The notes under the pieces are model-generated. The model did not search any database and had not been told where the DNA came from. It saw only the letters and a program-made list of their open reading frames with translations. Below are positions 52,834 to 61,611 of a DNA stretch of 64,000 bases, piece after piece; the first letter of the stretch is position 1; each line of letters begins with the position of its first letter. The DNA is taken from positions 20,522 to 84,521 of the forward strand of contig CALHGE010000016.1 of NCBI GenBank assembly GCA_938029725.1. The letters run 5' to 3'. Both the position numbers and the translations under genes were made by a program. This DNA comes from an uncultured Flavobacteriaceae bacterium. Lineage in GTDB: Bacteria > Bacteroidota > Bacteroidia > Flavobacteriales > Flavobacteriaceae.

Positions 52834-55200
52834 TTATTCTAAAATCAATTCAAATTCTGCGTGTTCCAAAATTTTATCTTTAGAAATCCAATACGGAATC
52901 CATTCGCCTGTTTTCCATTTTTCTAATTGTGATTTATAGTAGGGATGAAAAATTCTAGCAGCACTTCCGCCTGACAATATGCCCATCATTTTTTCCTGAT
53001 CATTCATATCAGCAACCATTCTAAAAGAACTAAACCAACTCGTATTAAATTCACGGGCTGTGTTTTTTACAAACCCACCTCTATTCAGGGTTTGATTAGA
53101 GCCTTGCTTTGGAAATTGTTCTGCTCCTAACCAACTACTGCCTATTCCTTCTGGGCGAATAGGGCTAGCGAAATGTACGGTATGTATCTTACCCCAAGTC
53201 CAATCATCTTGATCTTCTCCTAACCTTTCCGTTAAAAGCATTTTTGTTTTAACCCCTGCCACTATAATTAAATCAGTCAGCGTTTCCTTTTCTGTGGTAT
53301 CTACATTATCAATAAACTCTGTGTTCTCTAAAATAAAACTATCTGCTCGCTGATTCCAGTAATACACATTCTCCCAATACATATCTTCTATATCATCGGG
53401 TAACTCATCGTTAAGAACCAAATATAAAAGCTCATTGTACAGCACATTATACACAGCCGCACCCACTTCATCAATGTTATCATTAAAATTCCACTCTTTT
53501 AGAATCTTTGCGATATCTCTTGTATCCTCTTTTTTCTCTAAAGCTGAAACAAATAATGGTGTCAATAATTCCGCTTGCATGTTTTTTACATCAAAAATCA
53601 TATCCCATAAATCTTCCGCTGAAAATTTCTTATTTTCTGAAAGCACTTCTTGAATTCTTTGATAGCGGTAATATGGAGAGAAGTGGTTTGAGTAATAATA
53701 GGGGTAATCGTCTGGCCGCGTGTCATTGTTGGCAGTACCAATCCAACCTCTTTCCGGATTCACCATGTGAGGTAATTCTTCTTTCGGAATAAACCCTAAC
53801 CAGGTATCTTTTTGATTTCCGGATGTCGGATGTTCTCCTCCGTTATTTCTTCTAATAGGAACTAAGCCAGTTGCCTGATGCGCAATATTACCGTCAACGT
53901 CTGCTATTGCGTAATTAAAAAACATGTTGTCCATACCCTTTAAGGCCTCTCTAAATTCAAAAACATTCTTGGTTTCTAATAACCGTTCTAAACCAATAGA
54001 ATTGCTTTTCGTTTCTGCCAAAGACCAACGAAGACTAACAACATCATCTGTTAACAAATTGAAGACTGAAAAATCTGAAATAATAGGTCCTCTTTGCGTA
54101 TAGCGAATTTCAAGCTCCACATTTGAACTATCCTTGACTACAATCGTTTCTTTTCGCTTTTTAAAAGGAATCTTATCTTCTTCTTGCCAATAAAAATCTC
54201 CCTCAACTTCTTCTATAAATAAATCTTGACTATCTCCATATGCATTTGTAACCCCAAAAGAAACGTATTCATTTCGTCCTGAAATCAAGCCTGGAATACC
54301 TGGAGTGGCTATGCCTACTGCTTTAAATTCAGGACAAAATAAGCCAATAGGGTAAAAAAGGCCTGGAAGCATTCTAGCATCTACATGCGGGTCATTTGAA
54401 AGGATGGGCTTTTCGGATTTAGATTTCTTACCCGAGATCGCCCAGTTATTAGACCCTAATTTGGGATAGGGTAAAATGGGGCTTTCTGTCTGTCTCCAAT
54501 GTGCACTATCTCTATTTAAAGATCCTGTATACGTTGAATCTGTGCTGAACGTTAACTGTTTCGTTCTATCCAAATTAATTGAAAGTGGTAAAAGTGCTGC
54601 AGCTATATCTGTACGCGCAGCAAGGTTAATACTGAGAACTTCATCATCTAGATTTTGACTATGAAAAAGCCCAATAAAATGTGTAATAGAAACAATTTCT
54701 TCTGGTGTTATAGGTTTTGGAGCTATACCTAACAAACTCAACTCTAATGGAAATTCGTCTTTTCCAACATTTAAGTAGGCATTAAAACCTTCACAATACC
54801 AAATCAGCATTTCTTTGGTTTCTTCATCTAGGTATGGGTAACTTCTTTTTGCGTTTCCTAACAAATTTAGGACCCTCATTTTTATATCCGACTGCAACAT
54901 CGAGCTACCTACCAAACTAGCGCCTTCCCCTTTTATTAATGCACGGTAAAATTCTATTTGAAAAAGACGGTCTTGAGCCAATACAAAAGCCTGACCTCTA
55001 ATAACATCTGCTTTATTTTGAGCAAAAACATAAGCAATGCCATTTTCATCACGCGTGATTTTAATCGGATAGTCGTTGATTGCTATTTCTATTTTTCCGT
55101 CTCGCTCATAGTTATTGGCATTCGTTAACCAAAAGTATCCAAAGCCAACTAGTAGCCCAAAAATGACCAAACAATACAGTGCTAGTTTTTTTTTATTCAT
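52834..55200 (-). CDS. Penicillin acylase family protein
   Basis: VIRGQAFVLAQDRLFQIEFYRALIKGEGASLVG, catalytic GSNNWAISGKKSKSEKPILSNDPH, QGSNQTLNRGGF. Confidence 0.95.
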   Translation of the reverse strand: MNKKKLALYCLVIFGLLVGFGYFWLTNANNYERDGKIEIAINDYPIKITRDENGIAYVFAQNKADVIRGQAFVLAQDRLFQIEFYRALIKGEGASLVGSSMLQSDIKMRVLNLLGNAKRSYPYLDEETKEMLIWYCEGFNAYLNVGKDEFPLELSLLGIAPKPITPEEIVSITHFIGLFHSQNLDDEVLSINLAARTDIAAALLPLSINLDRTKQLTFSTDSTYTGSLNRDSAHWRQTESPILPYPKLGSNNWAISGKKSKSEKPILSNDPHVDARMLPGLFYPIGLFCPEFKAVGIATPGIPGLISGRNEYVSFGVTNAYGDSQDLFIEEVEGDFYWQEEDKIPFKKRKETIVVKDSSNVELEIRYTQRGPIISDFSVFNLLTDDVVSLRWSLAETKSNSIGLERLLETKNVFEFREALKGMDNMFFNYAIADVDGNIAHQATGLVPIRRNNGGEHPTSGNQKDTWLGFIPKEELPHMVNPERGWIGTANNDTRPDDYPYYYSNHFSPYYRYQRIQEVLSENKKFSAEDLWDMIFDVKNMQAELLTPLFVSALEKKEDTRDIAKILKEWNFNDNIDEVGAAVYNVLYNELLYLVLNDELPDDIEDMYWENVYYWNQRADSFILENTEFIDNVDTTEKETLTDLIIVAGVKTKMLLTERLGEDQDDWTWGKIHTVHFASPIRPEGIGSSWLGAEQFPKQGSNQTLNRGGFVKNTAREFNTSWFSSFRMVADMNDQEKMMGILSGGSAARIFHPYYKSQLEKWKTGEWIPYWISKDKILEHAEFELILE

Positions 55201-55333
55201 ACTAAAACAATGATATTTTTTTTCAAATATTAGTTACGGAAAATAGTTCGCCGCTTTCATTAAGCTTGATTGTAAACGGGTATCGAGAGTCGTCGTAAGG
55301 TTGTAAGGAGCGTTCTATAGGTAAACTTTGGTT

Positions 55334-55690
55334 TTAACTAGGATCTTTATCGCCAACAGGGTTTGGTTTATTCAGTAACTTCTCTGAAACTTTATAACTG
55401 GCTGCATATTGCAGCTTAGGTTCTTGCTTTTTAAATTGAGCAAATGCTTTTTTATACCATTTTGAATCTGTCGCTTTTTTCCGATAGTCTTCATGTACTT
55501 TTACAGCAAAACGCTCGCCCTCGAGCCGAGGTTCAATTCTATATATTCCAATTCCTAACTTCTCGATTCGCTCTAATATTATTGCAAAATCTGACTCAGA
55601 AAAATAGCCTATTGCATCAGCTTCAGATTCATCAGTAAGATTTTCTAAATTCTGAAAGATATTTTTTTTAAGAAATTCTATTTTATCCAT
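55334..55690 (-). CDS. Hypothetical protein
   Basis: 128 aa ORF; start at MDKIEFL preferred; family not recognised. Confidence 0.65.
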   Translation of the reverse strand: MDKIEFLKKNIFQNLENLTDESEADAIGYFSESDFAIILERIEKLGIGIYRIEPRLEGERFAVKVHEDYRKKATDSKWYKKAFAQFKKQEPKLQYAASYKVSEKLLNKPNPVGDKDPS

Positions 55691-55761
55691 AGTATGCTTT
55701 GCTAAACTTTTGAATATCATAATTGATGATATACTACCTAGTGGGCTAAGTTAACAATCCT

Positions 55762-55977
55762 TTACTCAAACATAAGCATTTCCTTAATCTTAATGGCTTT
55801 CTCGAAATGGTCTAGCTCATTATCAATAATCCACCATTTTGCCACCTCCATTAAAAGCTCAGGGCTGTCGTTTTTGTTTTTGAAAAATGCGTAAAACGAC
55901 AGCCCAACAGTATCACCCTTTGCGATTATTTTCCTATCACAAACTTCGATAATCTTCTTTCTCATATCACTTTTCAT
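55762..55977 (-). CDS. DUF6500-like small protein
   Basis: KIIEVCDRKIIAKGDTVGLSFYAFFKNKNDSPELLMEVAKWWIIDNELDHFEKAIKIKEM. Confidence 0.7.
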   Translation of the reverse strand: MKSDMRKKIIEVCDRKIIAKGDTVGLSFYAFFKNKNDSPELLMEVAKWWIIDNELDHFEKAIKIKEMLMFE

Positions 55978-56364
55978 ATGTTACTTGAATTTTGATTTTA
56001 GTTGCCGTTAGTTATTATTTTAGGTTTTTGTTGCTATCCATTTAACGCGTAGCCACAGTCATATTTAATAGGGTAAAACAGCTACTTATCAAGTTTTACA
56101 AAAGGGCATAAATAGCACATTATGGGTTCTTCCGCAACCTAAAAAACAAGTTGATCAAAGGCACTATAAAAATGCTGGAGAGCTCATAGTAAGATGAACC
56201 TTAAGCGCAGCTAAAACAGAGTGAAAGATAACAAGTATAACCCACTGTGTATTCTACTAATCAAATTCTTAAGAAAAATTTGCCTCAACTACCGCGCGAA
56301 GTCTACCACCATTGGTTCTTTGAAAATGGGGAAAATATTGATTCAACCTAGAAGGAGGAAAACA

Positions 56365-56829
56365 CTAGAACTGGTAGCGAATACCCAATGCAATGTCTAA
56401 ACCAAGGTCATCTGAGTAGTCATTATTAAACCCTAGTTCAGGACGAAAATCCAACGAAAGAATCAAAGGAAACTCAAAATTATACTCTACCCCGATATCA
56501 CCGGCTACTAATGCAAAAATTCCATCATTTTCTCCAGCATCAAAAGATCCGATACCGGCACCTGCTCCAACGAACCAATTGAAATCACCCTCTATCGGAA
56601 ATACCCATTGATAAAGCCCTACCAATTTAAAGGCATCCACATTATTAGAATCACGCCAGCCTAGATCAAACTCCAAGCGGTTATTTTCTTGAAGATATCG
56701 CTGATAAGAAATTTCTCCGCCAAACCCGTCATTATCTCCAATTCGTAATCCCAAAGCGTTTTTAGAGATTGTTTGTGAATGGGCCGCAAACCCTGCTAGA
56801 ATTATAGATAAAAAGATTAGATTTTTCAT
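56365..56829 (-). CDS. Small outer-membrane beta-barrel protein
   Basis: Signal peptide, alternating beta-strands, C-terminal LGIRYQF. Confidence 0.8.
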   Translation of the reverse strand: MKNLIFLSIILAGFAAHSQTISKNALGLRIGDNDGFGGEISYQRYLQENNRLEFDLGWRDSNNVDAFKLVGLYQWVFPIEGDFNWFVGAGAGIGSFDAGENDGIFALVAGDIGVEYNFEFPLILSLDFRPELGFNNDYSDDLGLDIALGIRYQF

Positions 56830-57116
56830 AAAATAGGTTTTATTTAAAAATTAGAGATTAAGATGATCTCGTCGAAAATAGCATTAAAAGAGCAAAGATA
56901 GGAAATTCACCTACGCAAGAATAATAAGGTTTTTTAGAAAATTATATCTCCAAATACGCTAACATACTTTGACCCGTATCAATACACCTATGTTGTCATT
57001 TCAACATCATACCACAAGCCTATATCACGGACTCTTTTGAAGGGTTTTTCACTGTAACTAATCTCTTTTCTTTTATTCTCACTTCCATTATACCTTTTGA
57101 ATACTGATTTTTTCTC

Positions 57117-57473
57117 TTGGTAAATGCTTACGCCCTCAGTCTAAAAATAGGCCTAACCGTTACCATTAGTATTAGGAACACAAGCCTCAAGGATACGATT
57201 TATTTGGAAGATATCAATCAGTATAACGCTCAAGGAAAACTCGTTCATAAGTACCTGAATGAAATGGTTTTTTTATCTCCTATGCAATCCACTGCCTATG
57301 TGATTGAAGAAAGCGACAACCAAAGAGAGGTCGAAGGAAGTTTCATTATCAATTGGGCTGCGACCAATTCAGAAATAAAACCAATATTTCAAGGTGTTAT
57401 GGTGTCAACTCATGGAACACAGGGAGTTTCATTTATAACTGAGGGCGTTTCAGTTAGCAACAAGAATCTATAG
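57117..57473 (+). CDS. DUF3124-like protein, apparently lacking its N-terminus
   Basis: LTVTISIRNTSLKDTIYLEDINQYNAQGKLVHKYLNEMVFLSPMQSTAYVIEESD...FQGVMVSTHGTQGVSF; TTG start and no signal peptide. Confidence 0.55.
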   Translation: MVNAYALSLKIGLTVTISIRNTSLKDTIYLEDINQYNAQGKLVHKYLNEMVFLSPMQSTAYVIEESDNQREVEGSFIINWAATNSEIKPIFQGVMVSTHGTQGVSFITEGVSVSNKNL

Positions 57474-57604
57474 CATACGAGTAGCTGCTTGATGGCTAAC
57501 ACCTGTTATAATTCCTTCCTTACTTGGAACCTCATATCTCATGTTCAGCAATAGCTCTTTTTTATTTGAATTTCAATAAAAAATGAAGTTCAATTTTAAT
57601 ATAT

Positions 57605-57619
57605 AATAGTAATACTATT
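57605..57619. promoter_or_regulatory. Palindrome 1, candidate operator
   Basis: AATAGTA-A-TACTATT perfect 7 bp odd-centred inverted repeat. Confidence 0.5.
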
Positions 57620-57631
57620 GTATTACAATAG
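57615..57631. promoter_or_regulatory. Palindrome 2, candidate operator
   Basis: CTATTGTA-T-TACAATAG perfect 8 bp odd-centred inverted repeat. Confidence 0.5.
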
Positions 57632-57652
57632 TTTAAATATTCTTTATGAATA

Positions 57653-57665
57653 GTAATAGTATTAC
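57653..57665. promoter_or_regulatory. Palindrome 3, candidate operator near the -33 region
   Basis: GTAATA-G-TATTAC perfect 6 bp odd-centred inverted repeat. Confidence 0.45.
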
Positions 57666-57680
57666 ATTCTTTTTTAATAC

Positions 57681-57688
57681 TATTTTTG
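57681..57688 (+). promoter_or_regulatory. Bacteroidetes -7 box candidate for the carbonic anhydrase gene
   Basis: TATTTTTG (TAnnTTTG), about 29 nt before the ATG. Confidence 0.45.
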
Positions 57689-57716
57689 TCCTTTATTAAT
57701 TTTAAATATATCAGTT

Positions 57717-58472
57717 ATGAAAACAAATTTAAGTACACTCAGCATTTGCCTTGCCATTATGGCATCGACTACATTGACAGCCCAGTCTGCGGGCATTATA
57801 GACGAAAGTTCGGGTGTGATAGAAATCGAAAGAAGTCAAATTCTAATAGAAACGGTTTTAACAAAAGAGGAACAAGACGCTCTTAGTCCTAGTGCCGTAT
57901 TACAAAGCCTAAGAGAAGGAAACCTGAGATTTATCACAAATGACCTTACAGCGAGAGACCACTCGGTTCAGATACGTGAGAGTGCTGAATCTCAGTTTCC
58001 TAAGGCCATAGTCTTGTCATGTGTAGACAGTAGAGTTCCTGTAGAGGATGTCTTTGACAAAGGCATAGGCGACATCTTTGTAGCAAGGGTCGCTGGAAAT
58101 TTTATCAATGATGATATCCTAGGAAGTATGGAATTTGCGACTAAAGTAGCAGGGGCAAAGTTGATTCTAGTCTTAGGCCACGAAAACTGCGGTGCCATAC
58201 ACGCGGCGATTGACGGCGCAGAGTTAGGGCATATCACAAAAATGCTAAAAAACATTAAACCAGCGATTAAGATGTCAACAGTCGCAACTGGACCAAGAAG
58301 TTCGCAAAATAGATTATTGGTACATGAGGTAAGCGAGAATAATGTACGTATAGCGATGGAAGATATAGTCAAAGAAAGTTCTGTACTCAGAACAATGGTG
58401 GAAAGCGGAGAAATTGAAGTTAAAGGGGCCGTATATGATATGGACACCGGAGTCGTCAATTTTATAGAGTAG
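57717..58472 (+). CDS. Secreted/periplasmic beta-type carbonic anhydrase
   Basis: Signal peptide (LAIMASTTLTAQS); VLSCVDSRVPVEDVFDKGIGDIFVARVAGN and LGHENCGAIHAA zinc and active-site motifs. Confidence 0.95.
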   Translation: MKTNLSTLSICLAIMASTTLTAQSAGIIDESSGVIEIERSQILIETVLTKEEQDALSPSAVLQSLREGNLRFITNDLTARDHSVQIRESAESQFPKAIVLSCVDSRVPVEDVFDKGIGDIFVARVAGNFINDDILGSMEFATKVAGAKLILVLGHENCGAIHAAIDGAELGHITKMLKNIKPAIKMSTVATGPRSSQNRLLVHEVSENNVRIAMEDIVKESSVLRTMVESGEIEVKGAVYDMDTGVVNFIE

Positions 58473-58575
58473 TAAAATGCTCTTATTTAATTACTAGAAT
58501 AAATTTTATCAAAGGCGAAGTACCAGTTCGCTATAGTAATGGTTAGTGTTCTGAGCTGGTTTATGTTTCCCTTTT

Positions 58576-58605
58576 AGGGCCTCTATGTAAAGAGGCCCTT
58601 TTTTA
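58576..58605 (+). terminator. Intrinsic terminator after the carbonic anhydrase gene
   Basis: AGGGCCTCT-N6-AGAGGCCCT followed by T run. Confidence 0.85.
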
Positions 58606-58883
58606 ATCACCATACTTTTCAAAACGAAACTCAAAGCGCATAAAAATCACAGCTATAGAACAAAGTTTTTTAAACTATTGTCTCTTTCTTCGAAAGCTAA
58701 AACTAAAACCTACTATCACTAGATATCGCAGTTTAAAGAAAAACAATCCTTTGGTTTACTAGTTAGGTGTCTTTGATTTATTTGCTATGCATGCATAATA
58801 ATTTAAAAATCCGTAGCTTTGAAATCGGGGGTAAACTGCCTGACTTTTTATTCCTATTTTTAGAACTCACAAAACCTTAAGCT

Positions 58884-59858
58884 ATGAGCAATAAACCCGC
58901 TTTTATAAAAGACCTATCCTTACCCGCAGTCGCCGCGCCTATGTTTCTTATTTCAGGGCCGAACCTAGTGATTGAATGCTGTAAAGGTGGCATTGTTGGC
59001 ACATTCCCAGCACTTAATCAAAGAACTAGCGAAGGCTTTGAAGAATGGCTTATTGAGATCAAATCTGAGCTTGAAAAATTTGAAAAAGAAACAGGAAAAA
59101 AGGCTGCACCATTTGGCGTAAACCTTATCGTACATGCTACCAACCCAAGACTAGAAGCAGATATCAAATTATGTGTCAAACACAAAGTGCCATTGATTAT
59201 TACCTCTTTGGGGGCCGTATCAACGGTCGTAGATGCTATTCATAGTTATGGCGGGTTAGTTTTTCACGATGTCATCAAAAAACGTCATGCTGAAAAAGCT
59301 TCTGAAGCGGGTGTCGATGGCTTAATTTTAGTAGCTGCCGGTGCAGGTGGTCATGCGGGTACAATCAACCCAATGCCTTTGGTAGCAGAAATAAAAAAAT
59401 TCTTTCATAAAACCATTCTACTTTCAGGATGTATAAGTACAGGGCGTGATATAGCTTCAGCCTTGCAAATGGGCGCCGATATGGCCTATATGGGTACGCG
59501 CTTTATCAATACTGATGAAGCCAAAGCACCTGAAGAATATAAGAAAATGATTATTGATGCCGGCGCAAGTGATGTCATCTATACCGCTTCTATTTCTGGA
59601 GTACATGCTAATTTTTTAGGAGCAAGTCTTACAGCAGCCGGAATCACAGAAGAAGATTTGAAAAAAGACAAAAAAATTGATTTTGGAAAAGAATTGGATA
59701 CGGAAGCAAAAGCATGGAAAACCATTTGGTCCGCTGGTCAAGGTTCTGCAATAATCGAAAACTGCGTTCCAGTTTCAGAGCTGATTAATTCTTTAAAAAC
59801 TGAATTTAAATCTGCCATTGAAGAACAGATAAAGGTTTTAGAGACCTATCCAAAATAA
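58884..59858 (+). CDS. Nitronate monooxygenase family flavoprotein
   Basis: LPAVAAPMFLISGPNLVIECCKGGIVGTFPALNQR, GLILVAAGAGGHAGTINP, LQMGADMAYMGTRFINTDEA. Confidence 0.94.
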   Translation: MSNKPAFIKDLSLPAVAAPMFLISGPNLVIECCKGGIVGTFPALNQRTSEGFEEWLIEIKSELEKFEKETGKKAAPFGVNLIVHATNPRLEADIKLCVKHKVPLIITSLGAVSTVVDAIHSYGGLVFHDVIKKRHAEKASEAGVDGLILVAAGAGGHAGTINPMPLVAEIKKFFHKTILLSGCISTGRDIASALQMGADMAYMGTRFINTDEAKAPEEYKKMIIDAGASDVIYTASISGVHANFLGASLTAAGITEEDLKKDKKIDFGKELDTEAKAWKTIWSAGQGSAIIENCVPVSELINSLKTEFKSAIEEQIKVLETYPK

Positions 59859-59983
59859 TCTTCTACTTTTCAGTAGGCCTAACGAACTGTTCTTTTATAC
59901 AGGGTCTACACTATTCATAAAAGATAAAACCGGAAGATAGCCCGTGATCAGAAAATTAACTTTAGCAACATTATAATCTATCA

Positions 59984-60943
59984 ATGCCTCTAATTTCGTC
60001 AAGCTATAATCCACCATTTTTATTCAAAAATGGCCATTTTTCGACTGTTTATGCGGGTGCATTTCGAAAGATTGATAATTTTTCACAAAAAAGAGAAAGG
60101 ATTGAATTGCCCGATGGCGACTTCCTAGACCTTGATTGGAGTTTTTCAGGTTCAGTTTCTAGTAAAGTTGGTATTTTGATTCATGGCCTTGAAGGAAACG
60201 CTCAACGCGCTTATATCGCCGGAAGCGCAAAACAACTTAATACAAACGGATATGATGTTTGCGCCATTAATCTTAGAACCTGCAGTGGTGAGCAAAATCG
60301 ATTATACCGTTCTTATCACTCCGGAGCAACTGAAGATTTAGATGCTGTTATTCACCATATACTAGCTAACAAAAATTATAGCGAAATCTTTTTAAAGGGC
60401 TTTAGCTTGGGTGGAAACTTAACCTTAAAATATTTAGGTGAAGACAGAGACATTCCTAAGCAGGTAAAAGCGGCAATGGCAGTTTCTGTTCCTTGCAGCC
60501 TGCATAGTTCATGTAACGAACTATTAAAATCAAAAAACATCCCTTATGCTCTTCGGTTCAAAAAGCATCTGATAAAAAAATTAAAGGCGAAGCAAAAACA
60601 GTTTCCTAAAAAAATATCGGACACCGATATTGCGCAAGTAATTTCCTTAAAAGATTTTGATGACATCTACACAAGTCGTGCACATGGCTTTAAAGATGCT
60701 TTAGACTATTACGAAAAATGTAGTTCTTTGCCATTTTTGTCCAATATCAAAACTCCTACTTTACTTTTAAACGCAGAAAACGATTCTTTTTTAGGCGCTG
60801 CCTGTTTTCCTTATCAAGAAGCAAAAAATAGTACTGACCTCTATCTGGAAGTCTCAAAATATGGCGGTCATGTGGGCTATTATGGCCAAAAAAATATTAC
60901 GTACAATGAAAAAAGAGTGATAAAGTTCTTTAACGAGGTCTAA
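59984..60943 (+). CDS. YheT-family alpha/beta hydrolase
   Basis: FKNGHFSTVYAG, ILIHGLEGNAQRAYI, FLKGFSLGGNLTLKYLGE. Confidence 0.92.
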   Translation: MPLISSSYNPPFLFKNGHFSTVYAGAFRKIDNFSQKRERIELPDGDFLDLDWSFSGSVSSKVGILIHGLEGNAQRAYIAGSAKQLNTNGYDVCAINLRTCSGEQNRLYRSYHSGATEDLDAVIHHILANKNYSEIFLKGFSLGGNLTLKYLGEDRDIPKQVKAAMAVSVPCSLHSSCNELLKSKNIPYALRFKKHLIKKLKAKQKQFPKKISDTDIAQVISLKDFDDIYTSRAHGFKDALDYYEKCSSLPFLSNIKTPTLLLNAENDSFLGAACFPYQEAKNSTDLYLEVSKYGGHVGYYGQKNITYNEKRVIKFFNEV

Positions 60944-60989
60944 TAATTTTAGCTATTCCCTATATTAGTACTTCAATTAAATTTTTAGA

Positions 60990-61466
60990 ATGAAAAAATT
61001 ACTAAGCATAGTAGCCATTTGCGCGTTGATTGCAAGTTGTGGTGAAAAAAAAGAAGAAAAAAAAGACGGTTTTGAAATGAATCGTACCAAAAAAGAAGTT
61101 AAGGCTGCAGCTGCTGAAGGAGTGCCTGTTGATATGGATAACGATGGCATTGGCCCTTTCAAAGATGTTACCTTCCCAGACGAAATAAACGCAGAATTGG
61201 CAGCTAGAGGTCAAGCGAAGTATAGTGCAATTTGCACAGCATGTCATATGGCCGAGCAACGCATGATTGGCCCAGCTTTGAAAGGTGTGTATGAAAGAAG
61301 AAGTCCGGCATGGGTAATGAATATGATTGCTAATCCTGATGGAATGTTAAAAGAAGACCCTATCGCTAAAGCTTTGTTGAAAGAATATAACAATGCGATT
61401 ATGCTAAATCAAAATTTGAAGGAAGACGAAACTAAAGCGGTAGCGGAATATTTGCGTACCCTATAG
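60990..61466 (+). CDS. Class I cytochrome c lipoprotein (single heme)
   Basis: Lipobox (ALIASCGE); CTACHMAEQRMIGPALKGV. Confidence 0.92.
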   Translation: MKKLLSIVAICALIASCGEKKEEKKDGFEMNRTKKEVKAAAAEGVPVDMDNDGIGPFKDVTFPDEINAELAARGQAKYSAICTACHMAEQRMIGPALKGVYERRSPAWVMNMIANPDGMLKEDPIAKALLKEYNNAIMLNQNLKEDETKAVAEYLRTL

Positions 61467-61483
61467 TATAGCCCTAATTCATG

Positions 61484-61522
61484 AAAAATGCCACTTTCTT
61501 TTGACAGGAAGCGGCATTTTTT
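61484..61522 (+). terminator. Intrinsic terminator of the cytochrome c gene
   Basis: AAAAATGCC...GGCATTTTTT stem loop with T run. Confidence 0.75.
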
Positions 61523-61611
61523 ATGAAATTTGAAACCAAACGATATGCTCAACTTTATTTACAATGAAAGGGCGGGCATTTCGCTTTAAAAAGAAGAAAC
61601 CAACGGCGACT

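Noticed and set aside
56265-56351. Short open stretch reading NLPQLPREVYHHWFFENGENIDST then stop, possible gene remnant
   Set aside because: Too short and without a recognised family; could be chance
57992-58459. Minus ORF antisense to the carbonic anhydrase gene
   Set aside because: Opposite a clear enzyme with conserved active site; composition typical of antisense shadow ORFs
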